Shown: positions 34,411 through 45,129 of the stretch, in pieces | Numbering within the stretch: the stretch's first letter is position 1 | Layout of the letters: each line of letters starts with the position of its first letter | NCBI RefSeq assembly: GCF_008000815.1 | Contig: NZ_CP042806.1 | Coordinates: 4,030,001 to 4,094,000 of the forward strand | DNA from: Terriglobus albidus | Lineage (GTDB): Bacteria > Acidobacteriota > Terriglobia > Terriglobales > Acidobacteriaceae | Direction of reading: 5' to 3' | DNA length: 64,000 nt | Made by a program: the position numbers and the translations under genes | Notes under the pieces: model-generated | What the model saw: the letters and a program-made list of their open reading frames with translations, nothing else | What the model was told of the DNA's origin: nothing | The model's database searches: none

Positions 34411-35121
34411 TTACTGCCCTTCGTTCCCTCTTAGCCGCATCAACGCAGCCACAATCTTTTCAGTAACCACCTCAACTGGATGATCACCGTCTACTGCTTC
34501 AAATCGTCCGAGAGCGCGGTAGTGCTCGATCACCGGTGCCGTCTGCGCGTCAAACACCCGCATGCGTTCGGCGAACTTCTCTTCCGTGTCGTCTGCCCGC
34601 TGTTCGAGAGCCGCACCTTCCTTATCGCACTTCCCTTCCACCTTCGGTGGATTGAAATGAACGTTATAGATGGTTTGACATACCGGGCAAGTCCTTCTGC
34701 CCGTAATGCGGCCCAGTAGTTGAGTATACCCAACTTCGATACTCACGGCAACGACGGGGAGCCCCGAGGGGTTCGTTCCCAGGTGCCCATCCAGCCATTC
34801 CGCCTGGGGCAGGGTCCGTGGGAAACCGTCCAGCAAATACCCCCGCGCGGTGTCCGGCTGTTCCAGCCGCTCGGCCACCATCTGGTTGACCAGGTCATCC
34901 GGCACCAGATGGCCGGCGGAGACGAGCTTCTGGAACTCTTTCCCCACCTCCGAACCACCCTTAATGTTGGCTCGGATAATGTCGCCGGTTGAAATCTGGG
35001 GAACACCCCAGGCCTGCATCAGAATTTGGGCCTGGGTTCCCTTACCGACTCCTGGCGCACCTAACAGCAGAACCGGCCCGGAGATGAACTCCGGCTGTCC
35101 CGGAGAGGTTACGCATTCCAT
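34411..35121 (-). CDS. adk: Adenylate kinase
   Basis: Adk interconverts ATP, ADP and AMP. From ATG 35121 it has 236 residues: P-loop GAPGVGKGTQAQ, the AMP-binding stretch GYLLDGFPRTLPQAEWL, and a long lid with CPVCQTIYNVHFNPP then GKCDKEG, suggesting a zinc-type lid (Cys-Cys-Cys-Asp). A GTG at 35157 would overlap secY by 32 nt and add 12 residues of no similarity, so I prefer the ATG. Confidence 0.95.
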   Translation of the reverse strand: MECVTSPGQPEFISGPVLLLGAPGVGKGTQAQILMQAWGVPQISTGDIIRANIKGGSEVGKEFQKLVSAGHLVPDDLVNQMVAERLEQPDTARGYLLDGFPRTLPQAEWLDGHLGTNPSGLPVVAVSIEVGYTQLLGRITGRRTCPVCQTIYNVHFNPPKVEGKCDKEGAALEQRADDTEEKFAERMRVFDAQTAPVIEHYRALGRFEAVDGDHPVEVVTEKIVAALMRLRGNEGQ

Positions 35122-35125
35122 CCCG

Positions 35126-36523
35126 TTACCAGCTCCGGCGTCCGCGGATGCGGCCACTCTTCGGCGTAAAGCCGTCGTAGTGACGCATGATCAATTGCGA
35201 CTCGATCTGGTTCACCGTGTCCATCGCCACACCCACCACGATCAGCAGCGAGGTTCCACCGAAGTAGAACTGTACGCCCATACCGTTAGTGACCCAGGTC
35301 GGCAGCTTATCGAACAGGGTACCAACCAGCCACAGGTGATTCAGGTGGATACCTGAAATCAGGAACTGCGGAATGATGGTGATGATGATCAGATATAGCG
35401 CGCCGACCAGCGTAATACGGGTCAGGATGTCATTCAGATAGTCGCTTGTGCGGCGACCCGGACGGATACCGGGAATAAAACCACCGTACTTCCGCATGTT
35501 GTCAGCGATGTCATCCGGACGGAAGACGATCGAGATGTAGAAGTAGGCAAAGAAGATAATCGCCGCGAAGAACAGGATCTCGTACCACGGTTCGCCCGGC
35601 TTCAGACCTTCGGTCAGAATACGCAGGAACTTGGTGTTCTGCACCCACGCGGCATTCGCGAAGAGCAACGGAGCCGAAAGGATCGAGCTGGCGAAGATGA
35701 CCGGCATTACGCCGCCGGAGTTTACCTTCAGCGGCAGGTGAGTCGACTGTCCGCCCATCAGACGGCGTCCTACAATACGCTTCGCATACTGCACCGGGAT
35801 GCGACGCTCAGAGCGCTCAACCCAGACAATAAACGCGACCACAGCGATCATACCGGCGACAAGGATCAACAGTGCGATCGGAGTGAAGGCTCCCCAGGCA
35901 CGGGTCGTTGCCTTCTCCCACAGATCCTGGATACCGCGCGGCAGGCCGACAACGATACCCGTAAAGATCAGCAGCGACATGCCGTTGCCGATACCGCGAT
36001 CGGTAATCTGCTCGCCCAGCCACATGATGAAGGCAGTCCCGGTAGTCAGCGTCAACACCGCCATCGCGATAAACGACCACTTGCCGATGGTCACCATCGG
36101 AGCTCCGGTCTGCGTGCTGGTCAGTGTCAGGCCGATAAAGAACGACTGCACGATCGCCAGCAGAACCGTGAGGTAGCGGGTCCACTGTGTGATCTTGCGA
36201 CGGCCGATTTCACCTTCCTTCTGCAGTTTGGCCAACGGCTCATAAATAACCGTCAGCAACTGGAAGATGATGGAGGCGGTGATATACGGCATGATGCCCA
36301 GCGCAAAGATCGTCAGCTTGCGCAGGTTGCCGCCGGAAAACAGGTCAACCAGACCCAGCGCGGAACCCGAATTCTGCTGGAAGTACTGCTGCAGCAGATC
36401 GGCATTGATACCCGGCGTCGGGATATGTGCACCCAGGCGATAGACCGCCAACAGGCCAAGCGTAAACAGAACACGCTTGCGCAGGTCGGGGATACGGAAG
36501 ATGTTGAGGAACTTATCCAGCAT
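35126..36523 (-). CDS. secY: Protein translocase subunit SecY
   Basis: SecY is the channel of the Sec translocon. From ATG 36523 it has 465 residues with ten membrane helices, the plug-region NLRKLTIFALGIMPYITASI and the cytoplasmic loop with VWVERSERRIPVQYAKR. The reading frame continues to a TTG at 36568, but that passes through the hairpin at 36569-36590 boundary and adds residues foreign to the family, so ATG is better. Confidence 0.97.
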   Translation of the reverse strand: MLDKFLNIFRIPDLRKRVLFTLGLLAVYRLGAHIPTPGINADLLQQYFQQNSGSALGLVDLFSGGNLRKLTIFALGIMPYITASIIFQLLTVIYEPLAKLQKEGEIGRRKITQWTRYLTVLLAIVQSFFIGLTLTSTQTGAPMVTIGKWSFIAMAVLTLTTGTAFIMWLGEQITDRGIGNGMSLLIFTGIVVGLPRGIQDLWEKATTRAWGAFTPIALLILVAGMIAVVAFIVWVERSERRIPVQYAKRIVGRRLMGGQSTHLPLKVNSGGVMPVIFASSILSAPLLFANAAWVQNTKFLRILTEGLKPGEPWYEILFFAAIIFFAYFYISIVFRPDDIADNMRKYGGFIPGIRPGRRTSDYLNDILTRITLVGALYLIIITIIPQFLISGIHLNHLWLVGTLFDKLPTWVTNGMGVQFYFGGTSLLIVVGVAMDTVNQIESQLIMRHYDGFTPKSGRIRGRRSW

Positions 36524-36568
36524 CTGAGAGTGAGGCCTCGAGAACTTCGGGTGAAACGAAGAGAACAA

Positions 36569-36590
36569 GGCCCGGCGCCATGGCCGGGCC
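36569..36590 (-). promoter_or_regulatory. Intra-operon hairpin between rplO and secY
   Basis: Arms GGCCCGGC and GCCGGGCC enclose 6 bases, 9 nt after the rplO stop and about 45 nt before the secY ATG. GC-only stem, no T-run. Confidence 0.55.
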
Positions 36591-36598
36591 CCTAACCA

Positions 36599-37042
36599 TT
36601 AGCCGAGAACGACAGCCTTACCGCCGGCCTTCTCAATCTTCTCCTGAGCAGCCTTGGAGAACTTATGAGCATGCACGGTAACAGCAGTGGTGATCTCGCC
36701 ATTTGCCAGAACCTTCACCAGCGCGTTCTTCTTCGCCACACCCAGAGCCTGCAGCTTCTCGATCGTCAGCTCGCTCTCGTTCAGAGAAGCGATCGTGTCC
36801 AGACCCAGAACCGTGTACTCGGTACGGAAGATGTTGGTGAAGCCGCGCTTCGGAAGACGACGGTGCAGCGGCATCTGGCCGCCCTCAAAACCGCGCATCG
36901 TGCGCGAGCCAGAGCGCGAACCCTGGCCCTTGTGGCCACGGGTCGAGGTCTTACCCATACCCGAGCCCATACCGCGGCCGATACGCTTCTTGTTGCTGTT
37001 GGCGCCCTTCGGCGCACGGAGGTTCGAAAGATTCTTTGCCAT
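36599..37042 (-). CDS. rplO: 50S ribosomal protein uL15
   Basis: The 147-residue protein has the L15 signature NLRAPKGANSNKKRIGRGMG and the Gly-rich arm SGMGKTSTRGHKGQGSRSGS. ATG 37042 has AGGA 5 nt upstream; an earlier in-frame start (37093) lacks family similarity. Confidence 0.97.
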   Translation of the reverse strand: MAKNLSNLRAPKGANSNKKRIGRGMGSGMGKTSTRGHKGQGSRSGSRTMRGFEGGQMPLHRRLPKRGFTNIFRTEYTVLGLDTIASLNESELTIEKLQALGVAKKNALVKVLANGEITTAVTVHAHKFSKAAQEKIEKAGGKAVVLG

Positions 37043-37100
37043 TATTTCCTCGCTCAACGCCGGTGAAGAGTGTTCCCTCCTCCCGACTCGCATATGTTTG

Positions 37101-37129
37101 TGGGCGATGTACTGATTCTACATCGCCCA
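37101..37129 (-). promoter_or_regulatory. Intra-operon hairpin between rpmD and rplO
   Basis: Perfect 11-bp stem TGGGCGATGTA/TACATCGCCCA, 7-base loop, 33 nt after the rpmD stop. Confidence 0.55.
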
Positions 37130-37161
37130 TGGTTTGCGCGTGAAACGCGCTTTAGTCTGAA

Positions 37162-37344
37162 CTACTCTTCGACGATACGGACCAGGTGCGGAATCGCCTT
37201 CACCATGCCGCGGATCGAGGGGGTGTCCTCACGCTCCACGATCTGGTTCAGGCGCGTAAAGCCCAGGCCCTTAACCACCAGCTTGTGCTTCACCGGCGTG
37301 GCGATCTTGGAACGGTAGTACTGGATCTTGATGGTCTTTGCCAT
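37162..37344 (-). CDS. rpmD: 50S ribosomal protein uL30
   Basis: A 60-residue protein, standard for bacterial L30, with IQYYRSKIATPVKHKLVVKG and LGFTRLNQIVEREDTPSIRG. It follows rpsE by 3 nt. Confidence 0.97.
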   Translation of the reverse strand: MAKTIKIQYYRSKIATPVKHKLVVKGLGFTRLNQIVEREDTPSIRGMVKAIPHLVRIVEE

Positions 37345-37347
37345 AAT

Positions 37348-37857
37348 TTAGAGCTCCTCAACAGCCTTGCCACGAAGGGCGGCCACTTCCTGCTTGTCAC
37401 GCAGCTGCGTCAGGGCAGCAAACGTCGCCTTGATCACGTTGTGCGGATTGGCGGTACCGAGCGACTTGGTCAGGACATTCTGCACACCGGCCGAGGTCAT
37501 AACCGCACGCACCGCGCCACCGGCGATAACGCCCGTACCTTCGGGAGCCGGCTTCAGCAGCACCTGGCCCGAACCGAAACGGCCCAGCACCTGGTGAGGA
37601 ATCGTCGTCTCGGTCAGGTTCACCTTTACGAGGTTCTTCTTAGCCGACTCGATTCCCTTACGGATCGCCTGCGGAACTTCCTTCGCCTTGCCCGAGCCGA
37701 AGCCAACCACGCCCTCGGCGGGATCGCCCACAACCACCAGCGCGGCGAAGGACATGTTCTTACCACCCTTGACGACCTTGGTCACGCGGTTGATCGCGAC
37801 GACCTGGTCCTTCAGGTTCAGCTTATTGGCATCAATCTTCTTCTTCAGAGTTGCCAT
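37348..37857 (-). CDS. rpsE: 30S ribosomal protein uS5
   Basis: S5 acts in decoding fidelity and mRNA unwinding. The 169-residue protein has the double-stranded RNA-binding domain with [20 protein letters not shown] and the C-terminal [20 protein letters not shown] motif. Confidence 0.98.
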   Translation of the reverse strand: MATLKKKIDANKLNLKDQVVAINRVTKVVKGGKNMSFAALVVVGDPAEGVVGFGSGKAKEVPQAIRKGIESAKKNLVKVNLTETTIPHQVLGRFGSGQVLLKPAPEGTGVIAGGAVRAVMTSAGVQNVLTKSLGTANPHNVIKATFAALTQLRDKQEVAALRGKAVEEL

Positions 37858-37900
37858 TGTTTTCCTTCAATTCCTTCCGGGCACATGAGCCCTAAATCGT

Positions 37901-38266
37901 TTAGAACTCGAGTCCCGCTTCACGAGCGGCATCGGCAAGGGCCTTGATGCGTCCGTGATAGAGGTAACCACCACGGTCGAAGACCACCTTCTTGACGCCC
38001 TTCTCCTGGGCGCGCTCGGCGATCAGCTTGCCGACTGCCTTGGCCGCCTCAATATTGCCGCCGGTCTTCTTCGCATCGCCCTTCTTGGCTACAGTCGATG
38101 CCGAAGCGATCGTCACACCATTGGAATCGTCAATGAGCTGGGTGTAGATGTGGTCCAGCGAGCGGTACACGTTCAGGCGCGGACGCTCGGTCGTACCCGA
38201 AAGCTTCTCACGGATACGGGTGTGGACCCGCTGGCGGATTACATTGCGCTGTCTCTGTTGAATCAT
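37901..38266 (-). CDS. rplR: 50S ribosomal protein uL18
   Basis: L18 binds 5S rRNA. The 121-residue protein has [20 protein letters not shown] and the C-terminal [20 protein letters not shown] stretch. Confidence 0.98.
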   Translation of the reverse strand: MIQQRQRNVIRQRVHTRIREKLSGTTERPRLNVYRSLDHIYTQLIDDSNGVTIASASTVAKKGDAKKTGGNIEAAKAVGKLIAERAQEKGVKKVVFDRGGYLYHGRIKALADAAREAGLEF

Positions 38267-38310
38267 CGTCTCTCTCCTAATAGCGGAGGCGCCCTGCGCC
38301 CCCGTTCGGT

Positions 38311-38850
38311 TTACTTAGCGCCGGTCTTACCGACCTTCTTCTTCAGCTTCTCGCCCGAGTAACGGACGCCCTTGTTCTTGTACGGATCCGGCTTACGCAG
38401 AGAGCGCATATCCGCCGCTACCTGACCAACCTTCTGCCGGTCGATACCGGTGACCGTCAGGTGCGTCTGCTTCGGATCGATAGTCACGTCGATGCCCGTA
38501 GGCAACGGGAACTCGATCGGATGCGAGTACCCCAGCGTGAACACCACTACTCCCTTGCCTTTCATCTCAGCGCGGTAACCGATGCCGACAATGTCCAGCT
38601 CCTTCGTCCAGCCCTTGGTGACGCCCTCAACGGCGTTGAACACCAGAGCGCGCGCCAGACCGTGAATGGCAGCCTGGGAATCGTTCTCCCGCTCGGCCAG
38701 AAGGTGACCGTCCTTCTCCACCAGCTTGATGCCGGTCGGGAGAAGCGCATTGACCGTTCCCTTGGGGCCGGTCACTTCGACAACATTGCCGTTCACCTTA
38801 TACTTCACGCTCGAGGCGAGAGCGATCGGCTTCTTTCCAATACGTGACAT
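38311..38850 (-). CDS. rplF: 50S ribosomal protein uL6
   Basis: L6 lies near the factor-binding centre. It has 179 residues with two tandem L6 domains, [20 protein letters not shown] at the start and the C-terminal [20 protein letters not shown]. Confidence 0.98.
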   Translation of the reverse strand: MSRIGKKPIALASSVKYKVNGNVVEVTGPKGTVNALLPTGIKLVEKDGHLLAERENDSQAAIHGLARALVFNAVEGVTKGWTKELDIVGIGYRAEMKGKGVVVFTLGYSHPIEFPLPTGIDVTIDPKQTHLTVTGIDRQKVGQVAADMRSLRKPDPYKNKGVRYSGEKLKKKVGKTGAK

Positions 38851-39021
38851 TGACTCAATCCTTTATTGGCTTGCGAGTCCCTAGTGGCTCAACACCACTC
38901 GTTCCACTGCAGCCGGGCAGCTCATCACTACCGCTTTCCTTACCTCCGGTGCAACGCACCGGCCTGAAGCTTCAACTCAGGCACGACCGGCGCGAAGCGC
39001 CCTCCCGCCGTGCGCGCAGCA

Positions 39022-39420
39022 CTACCAGACGTTGCAGAGGAGTTCGCCGCCGACGCCTTCCTTGCGCGCCTGGCGACCGGTCATCAGACCCTTCGGGGTG
39101 GTGATGATCGAGATCCCCAAACCTCCCTGAACACGGCGGATCTCGTCGCGGCCGACATACACGCGGCAACCGGGACGGGACACGCGCTCCAGGTTCTGGA
39201 TAGCAGCCTCATTATTCGCGCCGTACTTCAGATACACACGCAGAACAGTTCTGCCCTCTTCGTCAGAGGTCTTGTAGTTGGCGATGTAGCCTTCTTCCTT
39301 CAGAATGCGGGCAATCTCTGCCTTCAGCTTTGAAGCGGGAACATCCAGCTTCTGGTGGCGAGCGCGGATCGCATTGCGGATACGTGTCAGGAAGTCTGCT
39401 ACCGGATCAGTCAGGTTCAT
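39022..39420 (-). CDS. rpsH: 30S ribosomal protein uS8
   Basis: S8 binds central-domain 16S rRNA and in many bacteria represses the spc operon. The 132-residue protein has [20 protein letters not shown] and the C-terminal [20 protein letters not shown] then GGELLCNVW. The 171-bp gap to rplF holds short hairpins (CCGGTGC/GCACCGG near 38947). Confidence 0.98.
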   Translation of the reverse strand: MNLTDPVADFLTRIRNAIRARHQKLDVPASKLKAEIARILKEEGYIANYKTSDEEGRTVLRVYLKYGANNEAAIQNLERVSRPGCRVYVGRDEIRRVQGGLGISIITTPKGLMTGRQARKEGVGGELLCNVW

Positions 39421-39556
39421 CGTTTCTCCTTCATCCCCCGTTCGCTCCCGGTCTTCATACCAGGAGAACCAGCGGAGATGTTATAGCGGCTGCGGCTGTA
39501 GCGCCGACCGCCGAATTTCGTTACGCGCTCATAAGAGCGCAGTCAGTACGCCGGCG

Positions 39557-39742
39557 TTACCAGCTCGACTTGACGACGCCTGGGATCTCACCCTTCAGCG
39601 CCAGAGCACGGAAGCACAGACGGCAGATGCCGAATTTGCGCAGGAACGCACGCGGGCGTCCGCACAGCTTGCAGCGGTTGTGCTTGCGGCACTTGAACTT
39701 GGGCTTACGAGCGTCTTTTACAGCCTTTGCAGTCGTTGACAT
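39557..39742 (-). CDS. rpsN: 30S ribosomal protein uS14, zinc (type Z) form
   Basis: The 61-residue protein has the zinc ribbon Cys24, Cys27, Cys40 and Cys43 (CKLC and CRLC) and the [20 protein letters not shown] core with the C-terminal [10 protein letters not shown]. This is the short C+ form common outside Proteobacteria. Confidence 0.97.
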   Translation of the reverse strand: MSTTAKAVKDARKPKFKCRKHNRCKLCGRPRAFLRKFGICRLCFRALALKGEIPGVVKSSW

Positions 39743-39763
39743 AGTCTTTTCCTAATCCCTTCC

Positions 39764-40312
39764 TTAGTTGCCCTGGCGGAAGGGCATGCCGAAGTGCTTG
39801 AGCAGCGTACGCGCGCCGTGGTCATCCTGGGCTGTGGTCACGATGGTGACGTTCATACCCTTCAGACGCTCCACCTTGGAGTAGTCGATCTCCGGGAAGA
39901 TCAACTGGTCACGCAGACCGAGCGTGTAGTTGCCGCGGCCGTCAAAGCTCTTCGGCGAAACACCCTTGAAGTCACGGACACGGGGCAGCGCGATGGTGAT
40001 CAGACGATCAAGGAACTCGTACATCGAGTCGCCACGCAGAGTGACCATCGCACCGATTGCCTGGCCCTCGCGGACCTTGAAGGCTGCGATCGACTTCTTC
40101 GCCTTGGTCAGCACCGGCTTCTGACCGGTGATCTGCGCCAGATCAGAGACCAGGGGATCCATGATCTTCGAGTTCTGGGTAGCCTCACCCAGACCCATGT
40201 TGATGACAATCTTTTCGAGCTTCGGCACGGCCATCACATTCGTGATCCCGAGGTCCTTCTGAACCGCCGACTTCAGCTCTTTCGTGTACTTCTCTTTCAG
40301 GCGTGCTGCCAT
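39764..40312 (-). CDS. rplE: 50S ribosomal protein uL5
   Basis: L5 binds 5S rRNA and contacts the 30S head. It has 182 residues with [20 protein letters not shown] and [16 protein letters not shown] plus the C-terminal [20 protein letters not shown]. Confidence 0.98.
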   Translation of the reverse strand: MAARLKEKYTKELKSAVQKDLGITNVMAVPKLEKIVINMGLGEATQNSKIMDPLVSDLAQITGQKPVLTKAKKSIAAFKVREGQAIGAMVTLRGDSMYEFLDRLITIALPRVRDFKGVSPKSFDGRGNYTLGLRDQLIFPEIDYSKVERLKGMNVTIVTTAQDDHGARTLLKHFGMPFRQGN

Positions 40313-40343
40313 TGTGCTCTTCTCTTTCTCACGGTCCCGGAGT

Positions 40344-40361
40344 GGACTCTTTTTAGAGTCC
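40344..40361 (-). promoter_or_regulatory. Intra-operon hairpin between rplX and rplE
   Basis: The 7-bp stem GGACTCT/AGAGTCC has a 4-base loop. It lies between the rplE stop-to-start neighbours, 43 nt after the rplX stop on the plus-strand map. Modest stem. Confidence 0.4.
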
Positions 40362-40403
40362 GTATACCGTTGCGTGGGGTGATCCTAAACTCAGTTATCG
40401 TTC

Positions 40404-40727
40404 TTACTTCTTCTTTGAAGCCAGGGTCTCGCCGGTCGTTTTGGCGAAGCGCTCGCGCTTACCATCAACTACGCGGAAACCAACTCGAGTCGGGTTGCCC
40501 TGACCATCCAGCAACATCACGTTGCTGATGTGGATAGGAGCTTCCTGCTCGGCGATACCGCCCTTGATGTTGCGCTGCGGATTGGGGCGAACGTGCTTCT
40601 TCACCAGGCCCACGCCCTCAACCAGGACGCGATTGTTCTCGGAGATGACCCGCAGAACGCGGCCCTTCTTGCCCTTGCTCTTACCGGCGATCACGATCAC
40701 CGTATCGTTGCGCTGAATATTCGGCAT
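40404..40727 (-). CDS. rplX: 50S ribosomal protein uL24
   Basis: L24 starts 50S assembly. The 107-residue protein begins with the KOW motif (VIVIAGKSKGKKGRVLRVIS) and has KKHVRPNPQRNIKGGIAEQE. Confidence 0.98.
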   Translation of the reverse strand: MPNIQRNDTVIVIAGKSKGKKGRVLRVISENNRVLVEGVGLVKKHVRPNPQRNIKGGIAEQEAPIHISNVMLLDGQGNPTRVGFRVVDGKRERFAKTTGETLASKKK

Positions 40728-40947
40728 TGCTTGCTCCTTGTCCCCATGCGCATACCGCGCATGACAGGCCTCGGCGATGTACTGCGCCGGTCAGTCTTAT
40801 TGAAAGTTTGTTTTGACGGGAAACGTCGGGCGGCTTGCCTGCCCCAAGTTTTTCCGAAAGCCCCGGTCGCATCTGGGTCCCCTTACAGGGCCAGTGGTCA
40901 CCAAGACCAAACCTAAGAAGAATACCTTAAACCAACAGAAAAGTCAT

Positions 40948-40983
40948 TGGCTGGTTCAGAAGCGGCGTGCTCCGAACCAGCCA
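40948..40983 (-). promoter_or_regulatory. Intra-operon hairpin in the 265-bp rplN-rplX gap
   Basis: Perfect 10-bp stem TGGCTGGTTC/GAACCAGCCA with a 16-base loop, 10 nt after the rplN stop, followed on the minus strand by ATGACTTTTCTG. The remaining part of the gap (40728-40947) contains no gene I can support; this is the longest gap inside the ribosomal operon. Confidence 0.6.
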
Positions 40984-40992
40984 GGATATTGC

Positions 40993-41364
40993 TTAGATGA
41001 CCTCAGGGGCCAGCGAGACGATCTTCAGGAACTTCTTCTCGCGCAGCTCACGAGCGACGGGACCGAAGACGCGGGTACCCACCGGCTCGCCGGCATCGTT
41101 GATCACAACGGCCGCGTTCTGGTCAAAGCGGATGTAGGTGCCATCCTTGCGGCGCGACTCCTTACGCATCCGCACGATCACGCACTTTACAACCTTGCCC
41201 TTCTTCACCGTGCCATCCGGAGCGGCTTCCTTCACCGCTGCGGTGACCACGTCGCCAAGGCCGGCCTTCTTCCCCAGACCGCCGCCCAGCGGCAGAATCA
41301 TCTGCAGGCGGCGTGCGCCGGAGTTATCGGCCACATCAAGAATCGTTCTCATTTGAACGGACAT
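40993..41364 (-). CDS. rplN: 50S ribosomal protein uL14
   Basis: The 123-residue protein has [17 protein letters not shown] and [20 protein letters not shown]. The start SVQMRT replaces the more common MIQ; the adjacent ATG (41352) is a shorter option. Confidence 0.98.
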   Translation of the reverse strand: MSVQMRTILDVADNSGARRLQMILPLGGGLGKKAGLGDVVTAAVKEAAPDGTVKKGKVVKCVIVRMRKESRRKDGTYIRFDQNAAVVINDAGEPVGTRVFGPVARELREKKFLKIVSLAPEVI

Positions 41365-41427
41365 CTTCGTTCTCCTCAGTCAGCCTGCTGGCTATTCCGC
41401 CGCAGGCTCTCGTCGTTCGGGCCGGAA

Positions 41428-41748
41428 TTACTCAGCCGCAGCTTCCTTGACATCCGGCAACTGGGCCAGGGCCGAGCGGCGGACTATCTCTTCCAGCGCC
41501 CAGCGCTTCAGCTTGCTGGTGGGACGGGTCTCGCGGATGCGGACCACATCGCCCACGCGGGCCGAATTCTGCTCGTCGTGCGCGTAGAACTTCTTGTTGG
41601 ACTTCACAACGCGCTTGTACTTCGGGTGAGCCTTACGCATCTCGACCGAAACTACAATGGTCTTCTGCATCTTGGTCGAAACTACCTGGCCGACCTTCTC
41701 ATTGCGGCGCGTCGCCTGCTCGTTCTGCTGTACTTGGGTCTCTGCCAT
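41428..41748 (-). CDS. rpsQ: 30S ribosomal protein uS17
   Basis: The OB-fold 16S-binding protein has 106 residues, with [35 protein letters not shown] and [20 protein letters not shown]- and C-terminal extensions of about 15 residues exceed the E. coli form. Confidence 0.97.
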   Translation of the reverse strand: MAETQVQQNEQATRRNEKVGQVVSTKMQKTIVVSVEMRKAHPKYKRVVKSNKKFYAHDEQNSARVGDVVRIRETRPTSKLKRWALEEIVRRSALAQLPDVKEAAAE

Positions 41749-41751
41749 GGG

Positions 41752-42036
41752 TTAGTCCTTCTTCGCTGCTTTCTTGGTTGCCTTCTTGGCCGCCTTCTTC
41801 GCCTTCACCGGCTCGGCCGAAGCCTCGACCGCAGCGGCTCCGCGGACGCCCAGCTGGCGCTCACGCGAGATCGTCTTCAGGCGGGCGACATCCTTCTTCA
41901 GCCCGCGCAGCTTCTTTACGCCCTCGTTGTTGCCCAGCGAGCGCTGAAACTTCAGACGGAACAGCTGTTCGGAGGCCTTGTCGGCCTCGGTCTTCAGCTC
42001 CGTATCGCTCAGATTACGAATCTTGTTCAGTTCCAT
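41752..42036 (-). CDS. rpmC: 50S ribosomal protein uL29 with Lys/Ala-rich tail
   Basis: L29 sits by the polypeptide exit. The core (1-65) has LSDTELKTEADKASEQLFRL and VARLKTISRERQLG. It is followed by a 25-residue tail with [16 protein letters not shown], extending the usual 60-70 residues to 94. Similar tails occur on L22 and S20 in this window. Confidence 0.97.
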   Translation of the reverse strand: MELNKIRNLSDTELKTEADKASEQLFRLKFQRSLGNNEGVKKLRGLKKDVARLKTISRERQLGVRGAAAVEASAEPVKAKKAAKKATKKAAKKD

Positions 42037-42069
42037 AACTCTTCTCTCTTATCCCGTCGCCTGCCCGTA

Positions 42070-42501
42070 TTACTTGGCGGCAACAACCTTCACGTCGTGG
42101 CGCTGCACAAACGTCGTCTTCAACGGCAGCTTATTGGACGCCAGGCGCATCGCCTCTTTCGCGATTTCGGGAGCAACACCCTCCATCTCGAACAGGATCT
42201 TGCCCGGACGAACAACCGCAACCCAGTGATCCAGAGCACCCTTACCGGAACCCATACGGACTTCGGCAGGCTTCTTGGTGATCGGCTTATCCGGGAACAG
42301 ACGCAGCCACACCTTGCCGCCGCGCTTGATGAAACGCGTCATCGCGATACGGCTGGCTTCGATCTGGCGGTCAGTAATGTAACCGCACTCCATCACCTTC
42401 AAACCGTAATCTCCGAAGCTCAGCGTCGAGCCGCGCCACGCCTTGCCGCGCATCTTGCCCTTCTGCTGTTTCCGGAACTTAACTTTCTTTGGCATCAACA
42501 T
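42070..42501 (-). CDS. rplP: 50S ribosomal protein uL16
   Basis: The 143-residue protein matches the L16 start pattern ([19 protein letters not shown]), so the first ATG at 42501 is correct. [20 protein letters not shown] and [20 protein letters not shown] are conserved. Confidence 0.98.
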   Translation of the reverse strand: MLMPKKVKFRKQQKGKMRGKAWRGSTLSFGDYGLKVMECGYITDRQIEASRIAMTRFIKRGGKVWLRLFPDKPITKKPAEVRMGSGKGALDHWVAVVRPGKILFEMEGVAPEIAKEAMRLASNKLPLKTTFVQRHDVKVVAAK

Positions 42502-42579
42502 AGTGAAACCCTCTTCGCTCTTAGCTGCCGGCTACTTCGCCTTTCACCGGCAATACTTGATTCGTCAAATCATCCAACT

Positions 42580-42603
42580 GGCTGCCGGATTTCTCCGGCA
42601 GCC
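42580..42603 (-). promoter_or_regulatory. Intra-operon hairpin between rpsC and rplP
   Basis: Perfect 9-bp stem GGCTGCCGG/CCGGCAGCC with a 6-base loop, 12 nt after the rpsC stop. Confidence 0.55.
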
Positions 42604-42615
42604 CATAACCTTGCT

Positions 42616-43284
42616 TTAGAACACGCCCGAGGTCGTGACCTGGTCGCGGCGCTTCTTCTGCTCGTAGATATCACCACGGTAGATCCACGTCTTCACGCCG
42701 ATCACGCCGTACGTCGTACGAGCTTCGGCGAAGCCGTAGTCGATATCGGCGCGCAGCGTGTGCAGCGGCAGGCGGCCCTGCAGATACCACTCGGAACGCG
42801 CGATTTCGTTACCGTTCAGACGGCCGGAAACACGCACCTTGATTCCCTTGCAGCCGAAGCGCAGCGCCGAGTCGACGCTCTTACGCATTGCGCGACGGAA
42901 GCTGACGCGCTTCTCGAGCTGCAGTGCGATGTTCTCGGCAACCAGCTGGGCATCCAGTTCAGGCTTGTTGACCTCGAGGATGTCGATGAACACCTCGCGG
43001 TTGGTGCGCTTCTGGATATCGGCCTTCAGCTTGTCGATCTCCGCGCCCTTGCGTCCGATGATGATGCCCGGACGAGCCGTGCGGATGATCAGCCGCAGCT
43101 TGTTGCCGGGGCGCTCTACTTCCACCGAGCTCACGCCGGCGGCCTTCAGCTTCTCGCGGAGCTCCGCCTTCAGCTTGACGTCCTCGACCAGCAGCTTGTC
43201 ATAATCGCGCTCCACGAACCAGCGCGACTTCCACGGCTTGTTTACGCCGAGGCGAAATCCGTAAGGATGGACTTTCTGTCCCAT
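42616..43284 (-). CDS. rpsC: 30S ribosomal protein uS3
   Basis: S3 forms part of the mRNA entry tunnel. The 222-residue protein starts [20 protein letters not shown] and has a KH domain ([19 protein letters not shown]) and C-terminal domain with [20 protein letters not shown]. Confidence 0.98.
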   Translation of the reverse strand: MGQKVHPYGFRLGVNKPWKSRWFVERDYDKLLVEDVKLKAELREKLKAAGVSSVEVERPGNKLRLIIRTARPGIIIGRKGAEIDKLKADIQKRTNREVFIDILEVNKPELDAQLVAENIALQLEKRVSFRRAMRKSVDSALRFGCKGIKVRVSGRLNGNEIARSEWYLQGRLPLHTLRADIDYGFAEARTTYGVIGVKTWIYRGDIYEQKKRRDQVTTSGVF

Positions 43285-43357
43285 AAGCTATCCCTTCACT
43301 CCATCCGCGCCGGTCCATCTATTCGGCCGGTCGCGTTCAAATCTAACTAAACCTGCG

Positions 43358-43858
43358 TTACTTGGCAGCCTTCTTCGCTGCCGCCTTCTTCGCCGGAGCC
43401 TTCTTGGCTGCCGTCTTCTTTGCAGCCTTCTTCGGAGCCGCCGCCTTCACCTCAGCCGCGCCAGCGCCTGCAGCCGCACCGGCCTGCTGCTTCTCTGCAA
43501 CGGTGATGATGATGTGCGCAAGCCGGCGCTGGTAGCGATACGCACGGCCCATCGGAGCCGGACGGATACGCTTCATACGCGGACCTTCGTTCGCGACAGC
43601 CTGCTTCACATACAGGTTGTCTACATCCAGGTCGAGGCCCTGCTCCTGTGCCAGGTAATTTGCGTTCTGCACCGCCGAACGCAGCACCTTCTCCACCAGC
43701 GGAGCGATGCGCTTCTTGGTGAACATCACGGTGGTCAACGCCGCCTCAACACGCTTGCCCTTGATCAGATCCAGCACCAGCTTGGCCTTCTGCGGGCTGG
43801 TCCGCTGGAACTTCGCTTCTGCGCGAAACTCGCGGGTCTGTTCTGCTGCCTGTGCCAT
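43358..43858 (-). CDS. rplV: 50S ribosomal protein uL22 with Lys/Ala-rich tail
   Basis: L22 lines the exit tunnel. The core (to about residue 120) has AEAKFQRTSPQKAKLVLDLI and GPRMKRIRPAPMGRAYRYQR. It ends in a tail of over 40 residues rich in Lys and Ala (KKAAKKTAAKKAPAKKAAAK), making it 166 residues instead of about 110. Confidence 0.97.
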   Translation of the reverse strand: MAQAAEQTREFRAEAKFQRTSPQKAKLVLDLIKGKRVEAALTTVMFTKKRIAPLVEKVLRSAVQNANYLAQEQGLDLDVDNLYVKQAVANEGPRMKRIRPAPMGRAYRYQRRLAHIIITVAEKQQAGAAAGAGAAEVKAAAPKKAAKKTAAKKAPAKKAAAKKAAK

Positions 43859-43909
43859 AACTCTTCTCTCTTATCTCTTCAGGGGCGCCTGGCGCTCCCC
43901 GACTTTTCT

Positions 43910-44191
43910 TTACTTCTTCGCCGCCGACTCGGTCTTAGCCGCGTGTCCCTTGAAGGTGCGCGTAGCTGCAAACTCACCCAGCTTGTGGCCAACCATGTTC
44001 TCGGTCACGTAGACCGGGATGAACTTCTTGCCGTTGTGAACAGCAAGGGTGTGACCAATGAACTCCGGGTAGATGGTCGAGCGGCGCGACCAGGTGCGGA
44101 TGACCTTCTTGTCATTCGCCTGGTTCATCGCTTCAACCTTCGTCATCAGGTGGGCGTCGATAAACGGGCCCTTCTTCATCGAACGTGCCAT
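43910..44191 (-). CDS. rpsS: 30S ribosomal protein uS19
   Basis: The 93-residue protein has [35 protein letters not shown] and [20 protein letters not shown], the standard S19 motifs. Confidence 0.98.
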   Translation of the reverse strand: MARSMKKGPFIDAHLMTKVEAMNQANDKKVIRTWSRRSTIYPEFIGHTLAVHNGKKFIPVYVTENMVGHKLGEFAATRTFKGHAAKTESAAKK

Positions 44192-44209
44192 ATCTCTTAT
44201 CCCTCGACT

Positions 44210-45034
<825 letters not shown>

Positions 45035-45129
45035 TGTCTCTGTTTCCTTGCCTGAGGCCAGCCGCATATTGTTTTCGCGGCTGGCGTCTTGAATCGTTCG
45101 GTTCACTCTTCCCTGTTGGGCTTACAGCC

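Noticed and set aside
40813-43350. 845-codon open frame on the plus strand across rplN-rpsC
   Set aside because: It is antisense to five ribosomal protein genes with clear motifs; long antisense frames arise from the GC-rich codon bias. The translation is Leu/Arg/His-rich without any recognisable domain.
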